DNA from: Acholeplasma sp.
GTDB taxonomy: Bacteria > Bacillota_I > Bacilli_A > Acholeplasmatales > Acholeplasmataceae
Assembly (NCBI GenBank): GCA_012837395.1
Contig: DURF01000183.1
Span: 1 to 8,071 of the forward strand
Length of the DNA stretch: 8,071 nucleotides
Direction: 5' to 3'
Shown: positions 1-5,718 of the stretch, in pieces
Position numbering within the stretch: the first letter of the stretch is position 1
Layout of the letters: every line of letters starts with the position of its first letter
The notes under the pieces: model-generated
Databases searched by the model: none
Told to the model about the DNA's origin: nothing
Seen by the model: only the letters and a program-made list of their open reading frames with translations
Program-made: the position numbers and the translations under genes

Positions 1-981
1 GATTTAACTTTAGGAGCGTTGATGACATTTACTTCAATGGCAGGGATGTTTATGGATCCAATTGGAAGAATGGTTGGTCTTCAACTACAGATACAAGAAT
101 CACAAATAGCTATGAAGAGATTATCAGAAATATTTGATGTAAAAAAAGAACAAGAAGATAAGAAACAAACAATTGACACTTTAAAAGGCAATATTAAGTT
201 TGATGATGTTACCTTTTCATATGGTACAAGAGCACCAGTATTAAAAAATATTAGTTTTAATATTAACAAAGGAGAGAGAGTTGCAATCGTAGGAGAATCC
301 GGTAGTGGGAAAACTACAATAGCAAAACTTCTCCTAGGACTATGGAAGCCAAATGATGGCGAGATATTCTTGGATGATATAAAAGTAACTGAACTAGACT
401 TTGAGTCGCTAAGAAGTAAAGTAGCTTATGTTAACCAAAATGTAGAGTTGTTTAGTGGTAGTGTTGCTGAAAATATTAAAATAATAAATCCTAATGTATC
501 AAGAGAAGATATTAATATTGCACTAAGACTTGCCGATGCTAGTTTTGTAAATAACTTACCAGCAGGAATAGATACATATCTAGAAGAAGCTGGTGCTAAT
601 CTATCTGGTGGAGAAAGACAAAGGCTTGCACTTGCAAGATCTCTATCAAAAGATTTTGATTTATTAATCCTAGATGAAGCAACATCTAACTTAGACTTTG
701 TAAGTGAACAAAGAATTTATGAAAACATATTAAATAGTAATTTTAAAGGGACTATTGTTTTTATTGCCCACAGACTTTCATCAATTAAATATAGTGATAA
801 TATTTTAGTTATGGATAAAGGAAAACTAGTAGAAAGTGGAACTCATGATGAATTACTAAATAATAATGGAGTTTATAAAAAGTTATGGAACTCACAAAAT
901 ACTGATATAAAGTTAAATAAAAATAAGGAAATTACTAAGAATGAAGAAATTGTAGAAGGAAGTGAGATAACTTATGAATAG
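1..981 (+). CDS. Bacteriocin/peptide ABC exporter, C-terminal part (5' end outside window)
   Basis: The reading frame is open from base 1, so the true start lies upstream. An internal TTG at 19 is not a convincing start. The first ~35 residues read like the end of an ABC transmembrane domain (DLTLGALMTF, then a DPIGR segment before a Q-rich helix). A complete nucleotide-binding domain follows. Residues counted from base 19: Walker A GESGSGKT (92-99), Q-loop Gln140, signature LSGGE (195-199), Walker B LLILDE (215-220), D-loop SNLD (223-226) and H-loop His251. A charged Lys/Glu-rich tail of ~30 residues ends the protein. Exporters of double-glycine bacteriocins usually carry an N-terminal C39 cysteine peptidase that removes the leader. 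That region is not in the window, so its presence here is inferred from the downstream leaders and the HlyD gene. It overlaps the next gene by 8 bases. Confidence 0.93.
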   Translation, partial: DLTLGALMTFTSMAGMFMDPIGRMVGLQLQIQESQIAMKRLSEIFDVKKEQEDKKQTIDTLKGNIKFDDVTFSYGTRAPVLKNISFNINKGERVAIVGESGSGKTTIAKLLLGLWKPNDGEIFLDDIKVTELDFESLRSKVAYVNQNVELFSGSVAENIKIINPNVSREDINIALRLADASFVNNLPAGIDTYLEEAGANLSGGERQRLALARSLSKDFDLLILDEATSNLDFVSEQRIYENILNSNFKGTIVFIAHRLSSIKYSDNILVMDKGKLVESGTHDELLNNNGVYKKLWNSQNTDIKLNKNKEITKNEEIVEGSEITYE

Positions 982-1444
982 AGAAATATTAATTGAAGAG
1001 AATAAAGTATTAAGATTAAAAAACACTTTAATTAGAGAATTCAAAATTGATGATGAGCCATTAGACAAAAAACTTCATATGTTTGAAAGTTATCTTAAAA
1101 TGCATAAAATAGAAACCTTTGGACCACTAATAATTAAAACCCATATTGAAGGCACCGAAACCCCTGAGTTAATAATAAGTGCACTTGTTCAAGTTAAAGA
1201 TGATAATCCTAAACTATTAAGCCCTTATAAATTTGAAAAGGAATTAAAAATTGGTCCTTGTCTGTTTTCAAGATTTGAAGGTAAAGAACAGTTTTCAAAT
1301 ATCTCTCAAAGTAAAATGCAAGTTTACGCATATGAAAATAATATCATTTTAGGAACTGAATCATATTCAGTTTATAAAGAACAAACAGAGGACAATAGTG
1401 TAATTGATACATTTGTTCCTATTGTCGGGAGAGAAAACATATGA
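974..1444 (+). CDS. GyrI-like / effector-binding-domain protein in the export operon
   Basis: A 156-residue soluble protein with no signal peptide or membrane segment. Its start lies inside the end of the ABC exporter gene (8-base overlap) and its stop overlaps the HlyD-family gene in an ATGA, so the three genes are translationally linked. The C-terminal half resembles the GyrI/AraC effector-binding (SHS2) fold. A strand-like LFSRFEGKEQF is followed by a helix, then YAYENNIILGTESYSVYKE, then an acidic stretch and an IDTFVPIV strand, matching the usual family ending of a Tyr-rich strand and a 'vPv' strand. There is no attached DNA-binding domain. The family binds small amphipathic or cationic molecules; a role in sensing or holding a bacteriocin or ligand is speculation. 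The fold call comes from pattern recognition only; it could also be an unrelated operon-specific protein. Confidence 0.55.
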   Translation: MNREILIEENKVLRLKNTLIREFKIDDEPLDKKLHMFESYLKMHKIETFGPLIIKTHIEGTETPELIISALVQVKDDNPKLLSPYKFEKELKIGPCLFSRFEGKEQFSNISQSKMQVYAYENNIILGTESYSVYKEQTEDNSVIDTFVPIVGRENI

Positions 1445-2529
1445 GAGAGTATAAGTTGCACGAATTAAAGAGTAGTAACATTCTTTATAATAAAAAAGAC
1501 CCTAAAATGGGATTTATGATTATTGGCATTACTTTAATATTTTTAATTGGCTTAATATCAGCTGCTAATTTCTTAAAAAGAACAGAAGTAGTAAGAAGCA
1601 GTGGTATTTTATCTACTACTAATAAAACTTATATTATGAGTGAAACTGGTGGAAAAATATCTAAAGTTCATAAAATAAACGGAGAATTTGTTAATGAGGG
1701 AGATTTAATATTAGAGTTAGATAACACTCAAGTACAAGCGCAAATAATTAGTTTAGATTATAAACTAAACTATTTAAACAATCATATTAATAATTTGAAA
1801 TTATTTATTGATAGCTTAGAGTCGTTTAACTATGAAAGTATAGAGCTAAACGAAAACCCGTTTGATGATGGAGAGTTTTATCTGCAATATAATAGTTTTC
1901 TAAAGTCATTAGAAAATATTGAAGAAACTAAATTAAATGATGTAGGGGACGAAGTCAATAAAGAACTTGAAGAGATAACGAAAGAGAGAAAAGATTTAGT
2001 TAATCAGTATTTGTCACAATATTATTCTCAAAAAGGGCAGTATGAGTATGAAATTAGCGGAATATTAGGACAAAAAGATGCTTATGAACTAGCTCTTGAA
2101 AGTTATAAAATATATGCTAGTAGTTCAGGATACATTAATTATTCTAATGAATTAAATACTAGTTTAGTCATAGGAAATGATCCAATTGGAACTATAAATG
2201 AAAGTTTGAATGAAAAAAATGCTGTTATAGAAGTATTTGTTAGCACAAGTAGCATAAACCATATATCTGTCAATCAGGAAGTTGATATATCTGTTATAGG
2301 ACTTCCACAAATTGAACATGGTGTTATAAAAGGTAAAGTTACAAGTATTGGAACAGATAGTATAGTTTTAGAAGAAGGAGTATATTATAAAGTTATTGTT
2401 ACTCCTAGTAATATAAGTTTAAATGATATTAAACTAATTTCAGGTCAAGCAACTGAAATTAGGATTAAATATGAAGAATTAACTTATTTAAAATGGATTA
2501 TTAATAAACTAGGTTTTTTTAAAACCTAA
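1441..2529 (+). CDS. HlyD-family bacteriocin secretion accessory protein
   Basis: A 362-residue membrane-fusion/adaptor protein that normally partners a C39-type ABC exporter in bacteriocin secretion. Visible layout: short cytoplasmic N-terminus (1-22), one transmembrane helix (about 23-44, MGFMIIGITLIFLIGLIS), and a lipoyl-like half-motif (about 68-95, GGKISKVHKINGEFVNEGD). A long charged helical or coiled-coil region follows (about 96-220), then a beta-rich C-terminal domain (about 225-345) that includes a second lipoyl-type strand set (SSSGYINYSN) and a VIVTP strand. The start is coupled to the upstream gene by ATGA, with GGGAGAG about 8 bases before it. It is the last gene of the export operon; 148 bases with a likely promoter separate it from the first bacteriocin gene. 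Size and domain order fit the LcnD/MesE-type accessory proteins. Confidence 0.9.
   Translation: MREYKLHELKSSNILYNKKDPKMGFMIIGITLIFLIGLISAANFLKRTEVVRSSGILSTTNKTYIMSETGGKISKVHKINGEFVNEGDLILELDNTQVQAQIISLDYKLNYLNNHINNLKLFIDSLESFNYESIELNENPFDDGEFYLQYNSFLKSLENIEETKLNDVGDEVNKELEEITKERKDLVNQYLSQYYSQKGQYEYEISGILGQKDAYELALESYKIYASSSGYINYSNELNTSLVIGNDPIGTINESLNEKNAVIEVFVSTSSINHISVNQEVDISVIGLPQIEHGVIKGKVTSIGTDSIVLEEGVYYKVIVTPSNISLNDIKLISGQATEIRIKYEELTYLKWIINKLGFFKT
2510..2528 (+). terminator. Short hairpin over the stop codon of the HlyD-family gene
   Basis: TAGGTTTT and AAAACCTA form a perfect 8-bp stem with a 3-base loop and span the TAA stop. There is no convincing U-run downstream, so it may only pause or partly terminate transcription between the export operon and the bacteriocin genes. 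It could also be a by-product of the coding sequence. Confidence 0.3.
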
Positions 2530-2567
2530 AGTGATATATTTGATAGTTTAGTTCTTTTAAAACATAT

Positions 2568-2575
2568 AAAGGAGG
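2568..2575 (+). promoter_or_regulatory. Strong Shine-Dalgarno without a usable start codon
   Basis: AAAGGAGG, the best ribosome binding sequence in this part of the window, is followed by TTAAACATAATAAATTAA with no ATG, GTG or TTG within 15 bases. The real leader start at 2678 uses a separate, weaker AAGGGG. A precise AAAGGAGG also precedes the 5566 precursor, so this may be the relic of a lost leader copy. Chance is possible in AT-rich DNA. Confidence 0.35.
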
Positions 2576-2599
2576 TTAAACATAATAAATTAATTAAAC

Positions 2600-2652
2600 T
2601 ATAGTTAAGGTTAGTGTAAATTTATCGTATAATTAATTTACAGTATAGTTAA
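2600..2652 (+). promoter_or_regulatory. Likely promoter of the first bacteriocin unit with flanking repeats
   Basis: A perfect -10 TATAAT (2628-2633) sits 17 bases after TTAAGG (2605-2610), a poor -35. This would start transcripts near 2640, just before the bacteriocin start at 2678. The weak -35 suggests dependence on an activator. The nine-base TATAGTTAA occurs on both sides (2600-2608 and 2644-2652), 44 bp apart. A 7-bp inverted repeat GTAAATT/AATTTAC (2616-2622, 2635-2641) encloses the -10, and the perfect palindrome AACTATAGTT overlaps the left repeat. Any of these could be an operator; none matches a named box I recognise. Confidence 0.45.
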
Positions 2653-2677
2653 ATGTTAAAAGAAAAGGGGTAAAATA

Positions 2678-2833
2678 ATGAATATTTTAACAATGAATCA
2701 AAATTTATTTGGTAGTTCATTTGAAACTACAAAAAGAAATAACTTTACTGAGAATGCTATTAGCAGTGAATTAATAATTCCAGACTCAGCAGTAGAACTT
2801 AGTTATGAAGAGATGGAGTATGTTGATGGTGGA
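2678..2833 (+). repeat. Conserved leader module, copy 1 (codes residues 1-52, ends in Gly-Gly)
   Basis: The same leader-coding block occurs at 3478 and 5566. Copy 1 differs from copy 3 at only about six of 150 bases by eye, including few silent changes. Upstream UTRs and downstream cores are unrelated at the DNA level, so similarity spans roughly ATG to the glycine codons. Confidence 0.9.
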
Positions 2834-3115
2834 GTAGACACTAAATTCAAATGGTATGGATTCAATGCATATTTTAATGCTGTAGAAACTACTCAGCTTT
2901 TAGGGATACTTAATATGGGATTGGGAGTTGGAGGAATAGTTGCAGCAATTGGCTCACAGTTTCCTCCAGTCGGGCTAGTAGCAGCAGTACTAGCAGGAGC
3001 TTTTTTAATTAATGCTGGCTGGATTCAATATGCTTCCGCTAAAGGTAACGGGTTTACATTTCAGCATTTATATGTAGGGGGTATATACTGGTTTACCGAA
3101 GGAAAAGCATGGTGA
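2678..3115 (+). CDS. Bacteriocin precursor 1: double-glycine leader plus 93-residue hydrophobic core
   Basis: The 145-residue product has a 52-residue leader ending in LSYEEMEYVDGG, which fits the double-glycine leader pattern (hydrophobic residues at -4, -7 and -12). Cleavage after Gly52 would release a 93-residue core. The core has no cysteine, so disulfides or lanthionines are not expected. It has an aromatic N-terminus (KFKWYGFNAYF), a long hydrophobic Gly/Ala stretch at about 73-118 with GLGVGG and a PPVG turn, and an aromatic C-terminus ending in Trp. This large, glycine-rich form recalls class II microcins such as colicin V more than short pediocin-like peptides. The start is supported by AAGGGG 7 bases upstream. 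The next gene (3120) begins 4 bases after the stop. The target and the specific bacteriocin family are not recognised. Confidence 0.85.
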   Translation: MNILTMNQNLFGSSFETTKRNNFTENAISSELIIPDSAVELSYEEMEYVDGGVDTKFKWYGFNAYFNAVETTQLLGILNMGLGVGGIVAAIGSQFPPVGLVAAVLAGAFLINAGWIQYASAKGNGFTFQHLYVGGIYWFTEGKAW

Positions 3116-3119
3116 GAAA

Positions 3120-3299
3120 ATGAAAATTCTAAAGACAATTTTAATAATTGGAGGTATTATTTTCGGTTTGTTCGCTATTGGATTTGGATTATATGGTTTC
3201 ATAAAAAAAGAGTTCTATTCTCTTGGAACCATTTTTGCAGGGATTTCTTTAGTAATAAGTTTCATATTATTTATAATTGAGAAAAATAATCCTAAATAA
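3120..3299 (+). CDS. Small two-helix membrane protein, candidate immunity protein for precursor 1
   Basis: A 59-residue ORF starts 4 bases after the stop of bacteriocin precursor 1, preceded by GGTGAG. It encodes MKILKTILIIGGIIFG followed by two hydrophobic segments (about 4-27 and 33-53) split by a Lys-Lys-Glu turn, and ends in a charged EKNNPK tail. Close coupling to a bacteriocin gene, small size and two membrane segments are typical of class II immunity proteins. It could also be a membrane-active partner peptide, but it has no leader. The Shine-Dalgarno spacing is short, so translation is probably coupled to the upstream gene. Confidence 0.7.
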   Translation: MKILKTILIIGGIIFGLFAIGFGLYGFIKKEFYSLGTIFAGISLVISFILFIIEKNNPK

Positions 3300-3477
3300 G
3301 GCAAATAATAAAATAACAATATAATATAAACTAATCATGATGTTTTATTTACACAGAAGAAAATAAGATATCTAATAAAAAAATAATAAAAGAATTATTA
3401 TAAATATATCTATGTGTATATAAAATTCATAGTAATAATATTTAGTTTAACAAGAATTATAAGGAAAGAGGAAAAAA

Positions 3478-3633
3478 ATGAATATTTTAACAATGAATCA
3501 AAATGTGTTTGGTAGTTCGTTTGTAAATACAAGAAGAAGTAACTTTACTGAGAGTGTTATTAATAGCGAATTAATAATTCCAGACTCTGCAGTGGAACTT
3601 AGTTATGAAGAAATGGAATATGTTGATGGAGGC
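3478..3633 (+). repeat. Conserved leader module, copy 2 (codes residues 1-52, ends in Gly-Gly)
   Basis: This is the most diverged of the three leader blocks. Most changes fall within residues 10-29, while residues 30-51 are identical in all three products. The 178 bases between 3300 and 3477 show no gene; they are AT-rich with a TATAAT at 3320-3325 that lacks a matching -35. Confidence 0.88.
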
Positions 3634-3999
3634 TGGTTCTTAGGAGTTACAATAAGTGCAGCAGCTAGTATTTCATTATATAGTACAGTACTTGGAATGA
3701 TGGATAAGCAGGTTCATGGCTATGGATATGGCTCACTAACAGCAAATATGAGAGAATGGGTTGCGATGAGTTTTAGTGCTGCTGTTACATCAGCGTCAAA
3801 TTTTGTGGCGGCTATTATTGGAAAACTAACAACATTTCTAAAAGCACATCCAGCTGTCTATATTGCTGCTGGTATTATAGGTCTCGCTGCATCATACGTT
3901 CTAGGTGGGATGTTGGTAGCGGGTGCTCGTTCAAGAGGGTTTAAAACTGGGTTTGAAATAGGAGTATTTAAAGTGAGTTTTATTAGTGAGTTAGTCTAA
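3478..3999 (+). CDS. Bacteriocin precursor 2: double-glycine leader plus 121-residue core
   Basis: The 173-residue product has the shared leader (residues 1-52, EEMEYVDGG) and a core of 121 residues starting WFLGVTISAA. The core is not recognisably related to the other cores. It has a Ser/Ala-rich helix, a HGYGYGS glycine-aromatic turn (about 80-86), an amphipathic MREWVAMSFSAAV segment, and a strongly hydrophobic Ala/Gly helix at about 125-149. The end is basic (ARSRGFKTG) and then beta-prone. No cysteine is present. Leader and start are supported by AAAGAGGA about 6 bases upstream. Its stop overlaps the next gene's start (TAATG), so precursor and membrane protein are translated as a pair. 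It is unusually long for a class II bacteriocin core. Confidence 0.83.
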   Translation: MNILTMNQNVFGSSFVNTRRSNFTESVINSELIIPDSAVELSYEEMEYVDGGWFLGVTISAAASISLYSTVLGMMDKQVHGYGYGSLTANMREWVAMSFSAAVTSASNFVAAIIGKLTTFLKAHPAVYIAAGIIGLAASYVLGGMLVAGARSRGFKTGFEIGVFKVSFISELV

Positions 4000-4445
4000 T
4001 GAAGAATTCTAAACAAACTTTTAGTCAATCAACAACTTCTTTATCAGCTAAATCAAGTTTGCTTTATGGTGCTTCTGCCGGATCAAATATTTATTTTTTA
4101 TTGTTTGGTGTTACATTCAAACATTACCCATTGATGTTCTTTCAGTTTTTCGTGTTTGCTTTAACGATTTTTTTTACATATAGATTTGTTACTATACGAA
4201 AACTAATGGGCTTTGAAAATAAGTCGGTTATGAAGGAAACAGTTGGATTATTCATTCCTATAATTATATCAATAGTCATAGGTTTGTTCACTGTTAAATT
4301 GGAATTTAAGGATGGGGATCTCTCATCAATTGCCAATGATAATTTACTATTTGGTTTTTTAAATTTAGTTTTAGTAGCTATTTTAGCAACATTTTCAGCA
4401 AAAAAAACCAAAAGGTGGTCAAACATGGTTGACACGGTTGAGTAA
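3999..4445 (+). CDS. Four-helix membrane protein, candidate immunity protein for precursor 2
   Basis: The 148-residue product begins in a TAATG overlap with precursor 2. A Ser/Thr-rich polar N-terminus (1-19) precedes four likely membrane helices (about 20-40, 44-64, 82-99, 115-133). There is a short acidic extracytoplasmic loop (KDGDLSSIAND) and a basic tail (KKTKRWS). I do not recognise a named family. The one-to-one coupling with the bacteriocin and the membrane topology make immunity the simplest reading. No catalytic motif is seen, and no glutamate-rich CAAX-protease (Abi) motif that would suggest an enzymatic immunity protein. Confidence 0.68.
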   Translation: MKNSKQTFSQSTTSLSAKSSLLYGASAGSNIYFLLFGVTFKHYPLMFFQFFVFALTIFFTYRFVTIRKLMGFENKSVMKETVGLFIPIIISIVIGLFTVKLEFKDGDLSSIANDNLLFGFLNLVLVAILATFSAKKTKRWSNMVDTVE

Positions 4446-4460
4446 TGTACTAACATTTAA

Positions 4461-4515
4461 AAGAAAAATCGACTTTATGCGGATTTATAATAAAAGCGTA
4501 ATTTCGATTTTTCTT
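4461..4515 (+). terminator. Long hairpin after the second bacteriocin/immunity pair
   Basis: AAGAAAAATCGA (4461-4472) pairs perfectly with TCGATTTTTCTT (4504-4515). An inner stem, TTATGC with GCGTAA allowing one G-U pair, leaves a loop of about 16 bases. It lies 16 bases after the stop of the 3999-4445 gene and its right arm is T-rich, fitting a terminator active from either side. Low GC makes its strength uncertain. Confidence 0.55.
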
Positions 4516-4590
4516 ATTAATAATAAGATTTATTCATATAGAAAATATTTTTAAAAGTTGAAAAAAGGATATGTTATAGTTCTTAAAACA

Positions 4591-4621
4591 CAAGAATTTA
4601 TTATAATTATAAATAATCTTG
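4591..4621. other. AT-rich interrupted palindrome in the gene-free stretch
   Basis: CAAGA and TCTTG enclose a perfect 12-bp palindrome TTATAATTATAA (4601-4612), which also contains TATAAT (4602-4607). It could be an operator, a weak promoter -10 or chance. The rest of the gene-free stretch between 4446 and 4653 shows no ORF with a ribosome binding site. Confidence 0.3.
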
Positions 4622-4653
4622 TCTTATATTGCATTAATAAGTCAATAATTAGC

Positions 4654-4789
4654 GTGTACGCCTAACTTGAAGTAGTGTTGAAGTATGTTTGATATACCTT
4701 TGACATATGTTTGATATGGTGTTGAAGTGATAATAAAAACTTAATAAAAAGACTTTAAAAAAGTTCATTTGTATTCCGGTGGAAAAACT
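4654..4789 (+). repeat. 136-bp direct repeat, copy 1, ending just after a Tyr-Ser-Gly-Gly coding motif
   Basis: Matches 7237-7372 with a constant offset of 2583 bases and about eight mismatches by eye (~94%), with no gaps. Similarity stops a few bases after TCCGGTGGA. The last stretch reads, in the frame of the core, K-D-F-K-K-V-H-L-Y-S-G-G. The block holds paired TATGTTTGATAT motifs but no leader start codon. Confidence 0.92.
4684..4717 (+). promoter_or_regulatory. Paired 12-bp direct repeats, possible regulator-binding site
   Basis: TATGTTTGATAT occurs at 4684-4695 and 4706-4717, 22 bp start to start, two helical turns. That is close to the direct-repeat spacing of LytTR-type regulator sites in bacteriocin promoters. 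GTTGAAGT also occurs on both sides (from 4677 and 4721). No LytTR regulator gene is in the window and no clear -35/-10 pair follows. Confidence 0.42.
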
Positions 4790-5110
4790 GTTGGAGTATA
4801 TCTAGACATAACAATGAGTGCAGGATTTGTTGCAGGTGTATTAGTTGGAAGTGTTACTAGAGCTATGATAATTACGCAATTAACAACTGCAGCGGCAGTA
4901 GCTGGAGGAGTGTTTGGTGGTCCTGTTGGTGTAGGTATAGCAGGTATTATAGGTGCCAGTGTTGGTGGGATAATCGCAAACCAATTAACAAAATACATTG
5001 TTAACACTATAGGCGGAGAAGCCGCGCGTGAACTTACATATAATACATATGCGTTTGATTTTTGGATTCCGTTTAGGAAAAACGATGTATATCTAAATAT
5101 AAACTTATAG
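4748..5110 (+). pseudogene. Leaderless bacteriocin core (orphan cassette), homologous to core of the 5566 precursor
   Basis: The frame is open from 4748 but has no ATG start. The only early candidate is TTG at 4769, with no Shine-Dalgarno, giving 113 residues beginning (M)YSGGKTVGVYL. After Gly-Gly come about 108 core-like residues: DITMSAGFVAGVLVGS, a Gly/Ala-rich hydrophobic centre (GGVFGGPVGVGIAGIIGASVGG), and a C-terminal YAFDFWIPF. The same order appears in the 5566 precursor (GGFVAG, then a Gly/Ala centre, then LIDIWIPF), so this is a true homologue. The shared leader is absent and replaced by the 136-bp repeat. There is no cysteine and the frame is intact for the whole core, so decay is recent or selection continues. 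It is followed after 40 bases by a membrane gene with a strong ribosome binding site. It may be a silent cassette, a TTG-started peptide or a broken gene. Confidence 0.72.
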
Positions 5111-5150
5111 TAAGTTTGGTTTTATTTCAATTAGAAGGGAGGGAAAATAC

Positions 5151-5531
5151 ATGAAAAACTTAGACAAAAAAATCAACATTAGAATACTTAAATTAATTTC
5201 ATTCATTTCACTTTTGTTACCGATTTTAATTATAGCCCGATTTCTTTTAGGTTATAGAATGATAATATATATTGACTTGGTTTTATCAATTACACTTTAT
5301 ATTTTATTAATGACGGTATGGTTCCAAAAGAGAAAACGATATAGTATTTATAAGTGGGCACTAATAATATTTATAATAATTTTAATAAGTGGAATTTTAC
5401 TTCCAGGTCTGGAATACTTAGGATTTACTAAAACATTATATGCTGACGTGTTATATCTTGTTCCTGGATTAATTTTCGCTTCATTTTACATTTATTATTA
5501 CAAAAAAGGTTATGTTAATTTAAGTGATTAA
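5151..5531 (+). CDS. Four-helix membrane protein, candidate immunity protein for the orphan core
   Basis: The 126-residue product is preceded by an excellent ribosome binding site (AAGGGAGGG, 7 bases before ATG), so it is likely expressed even though the upstream core lacks a leader. It has a basic N-terminus (KNLDKKINIRILK), membrane helices at about 14-33, 38-58, 68-85 and 98-117, a basic loop WFQKRKRY at 57-64, and a Tyr-rich basic C-terminus. This size and topology recur among bacteriocin immunity proteins, but no named family is recognised. Retaining immunity without a working toxin gene would protect against relatives making the related core. Confidence 0.66.
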   Translation: MKNLDKKINIRILKLISFISLLLPILIIARFLLGYRMIIYIDLVLSITLYILLMTVWFQKRKRYSIYKWALIIFIIILISGILLPGLEYLGFTKTLYADVLYLVPGLIFASFYIYYYKKGYVNLSD

Positions 5532-5565
5532 ATAATAATTACAAAATTTTATAAAGGAGGAAATT

Positions 5566-5718
5566 ATGAATATATTAACAATGAATCAAAATGTGTTTGG
5601 TAGTTCATTTGAAACTACAAGAAGAAGTAACTTTACTGAGAATGCTATTAGCAGTGAATTAATAATTCCAGACTCAGCAGTAGAACTTAGCTATGAAGAG
5701 ATGGAGTATGTTGATGGA
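5566..5718 (+). repeat. Conserved leader module, copy 3 (codes residues 1-51; second Gly replaced by Thr)
   Basis: Nearly identical to copy 1 except for a handful of bases. The glycine pair codons differ: GGA ACG GGT here, against GGT GGA in copy 1. Similarity to the other copies ends at this point. Confidence 0.9.

Noticed and set aside
81..269. Minus-strand frame opposite the ABC exporter
   Set aside because: It overlaps a certain nucleotide-binding domain in sense and has no supporting features.
4142..4456. Minus-strand frame of about 104 codons opposite the 3999-4445 gene
   Set aside because: It lies almost wholly opposite a coupled membrane gene with a TAATG start. It has no good ribosome binding site, and its composition is that of a reverse-strand shadow.
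4477..4554. Short 25-codon frame inside the hairpin region
   Set aside because: It has no ribosome binding site and its start lies in the hairpin loop region; composition is that of random AT-rich DNA.
4700..4705. Perfect -35-like TTGACA between the paired repeats
   Set aside because: No -10 lies at 16-18 bases, and the other repeat copy reads TAGACA, so it is not conserved.
4765..5007. Minus-strand frame rich in Pro, Thr and Ala opposite the orphan core
   Set aside because: Its low-complexity composition is the antisense of Gly/Ala codons in the core; no start signal is present.
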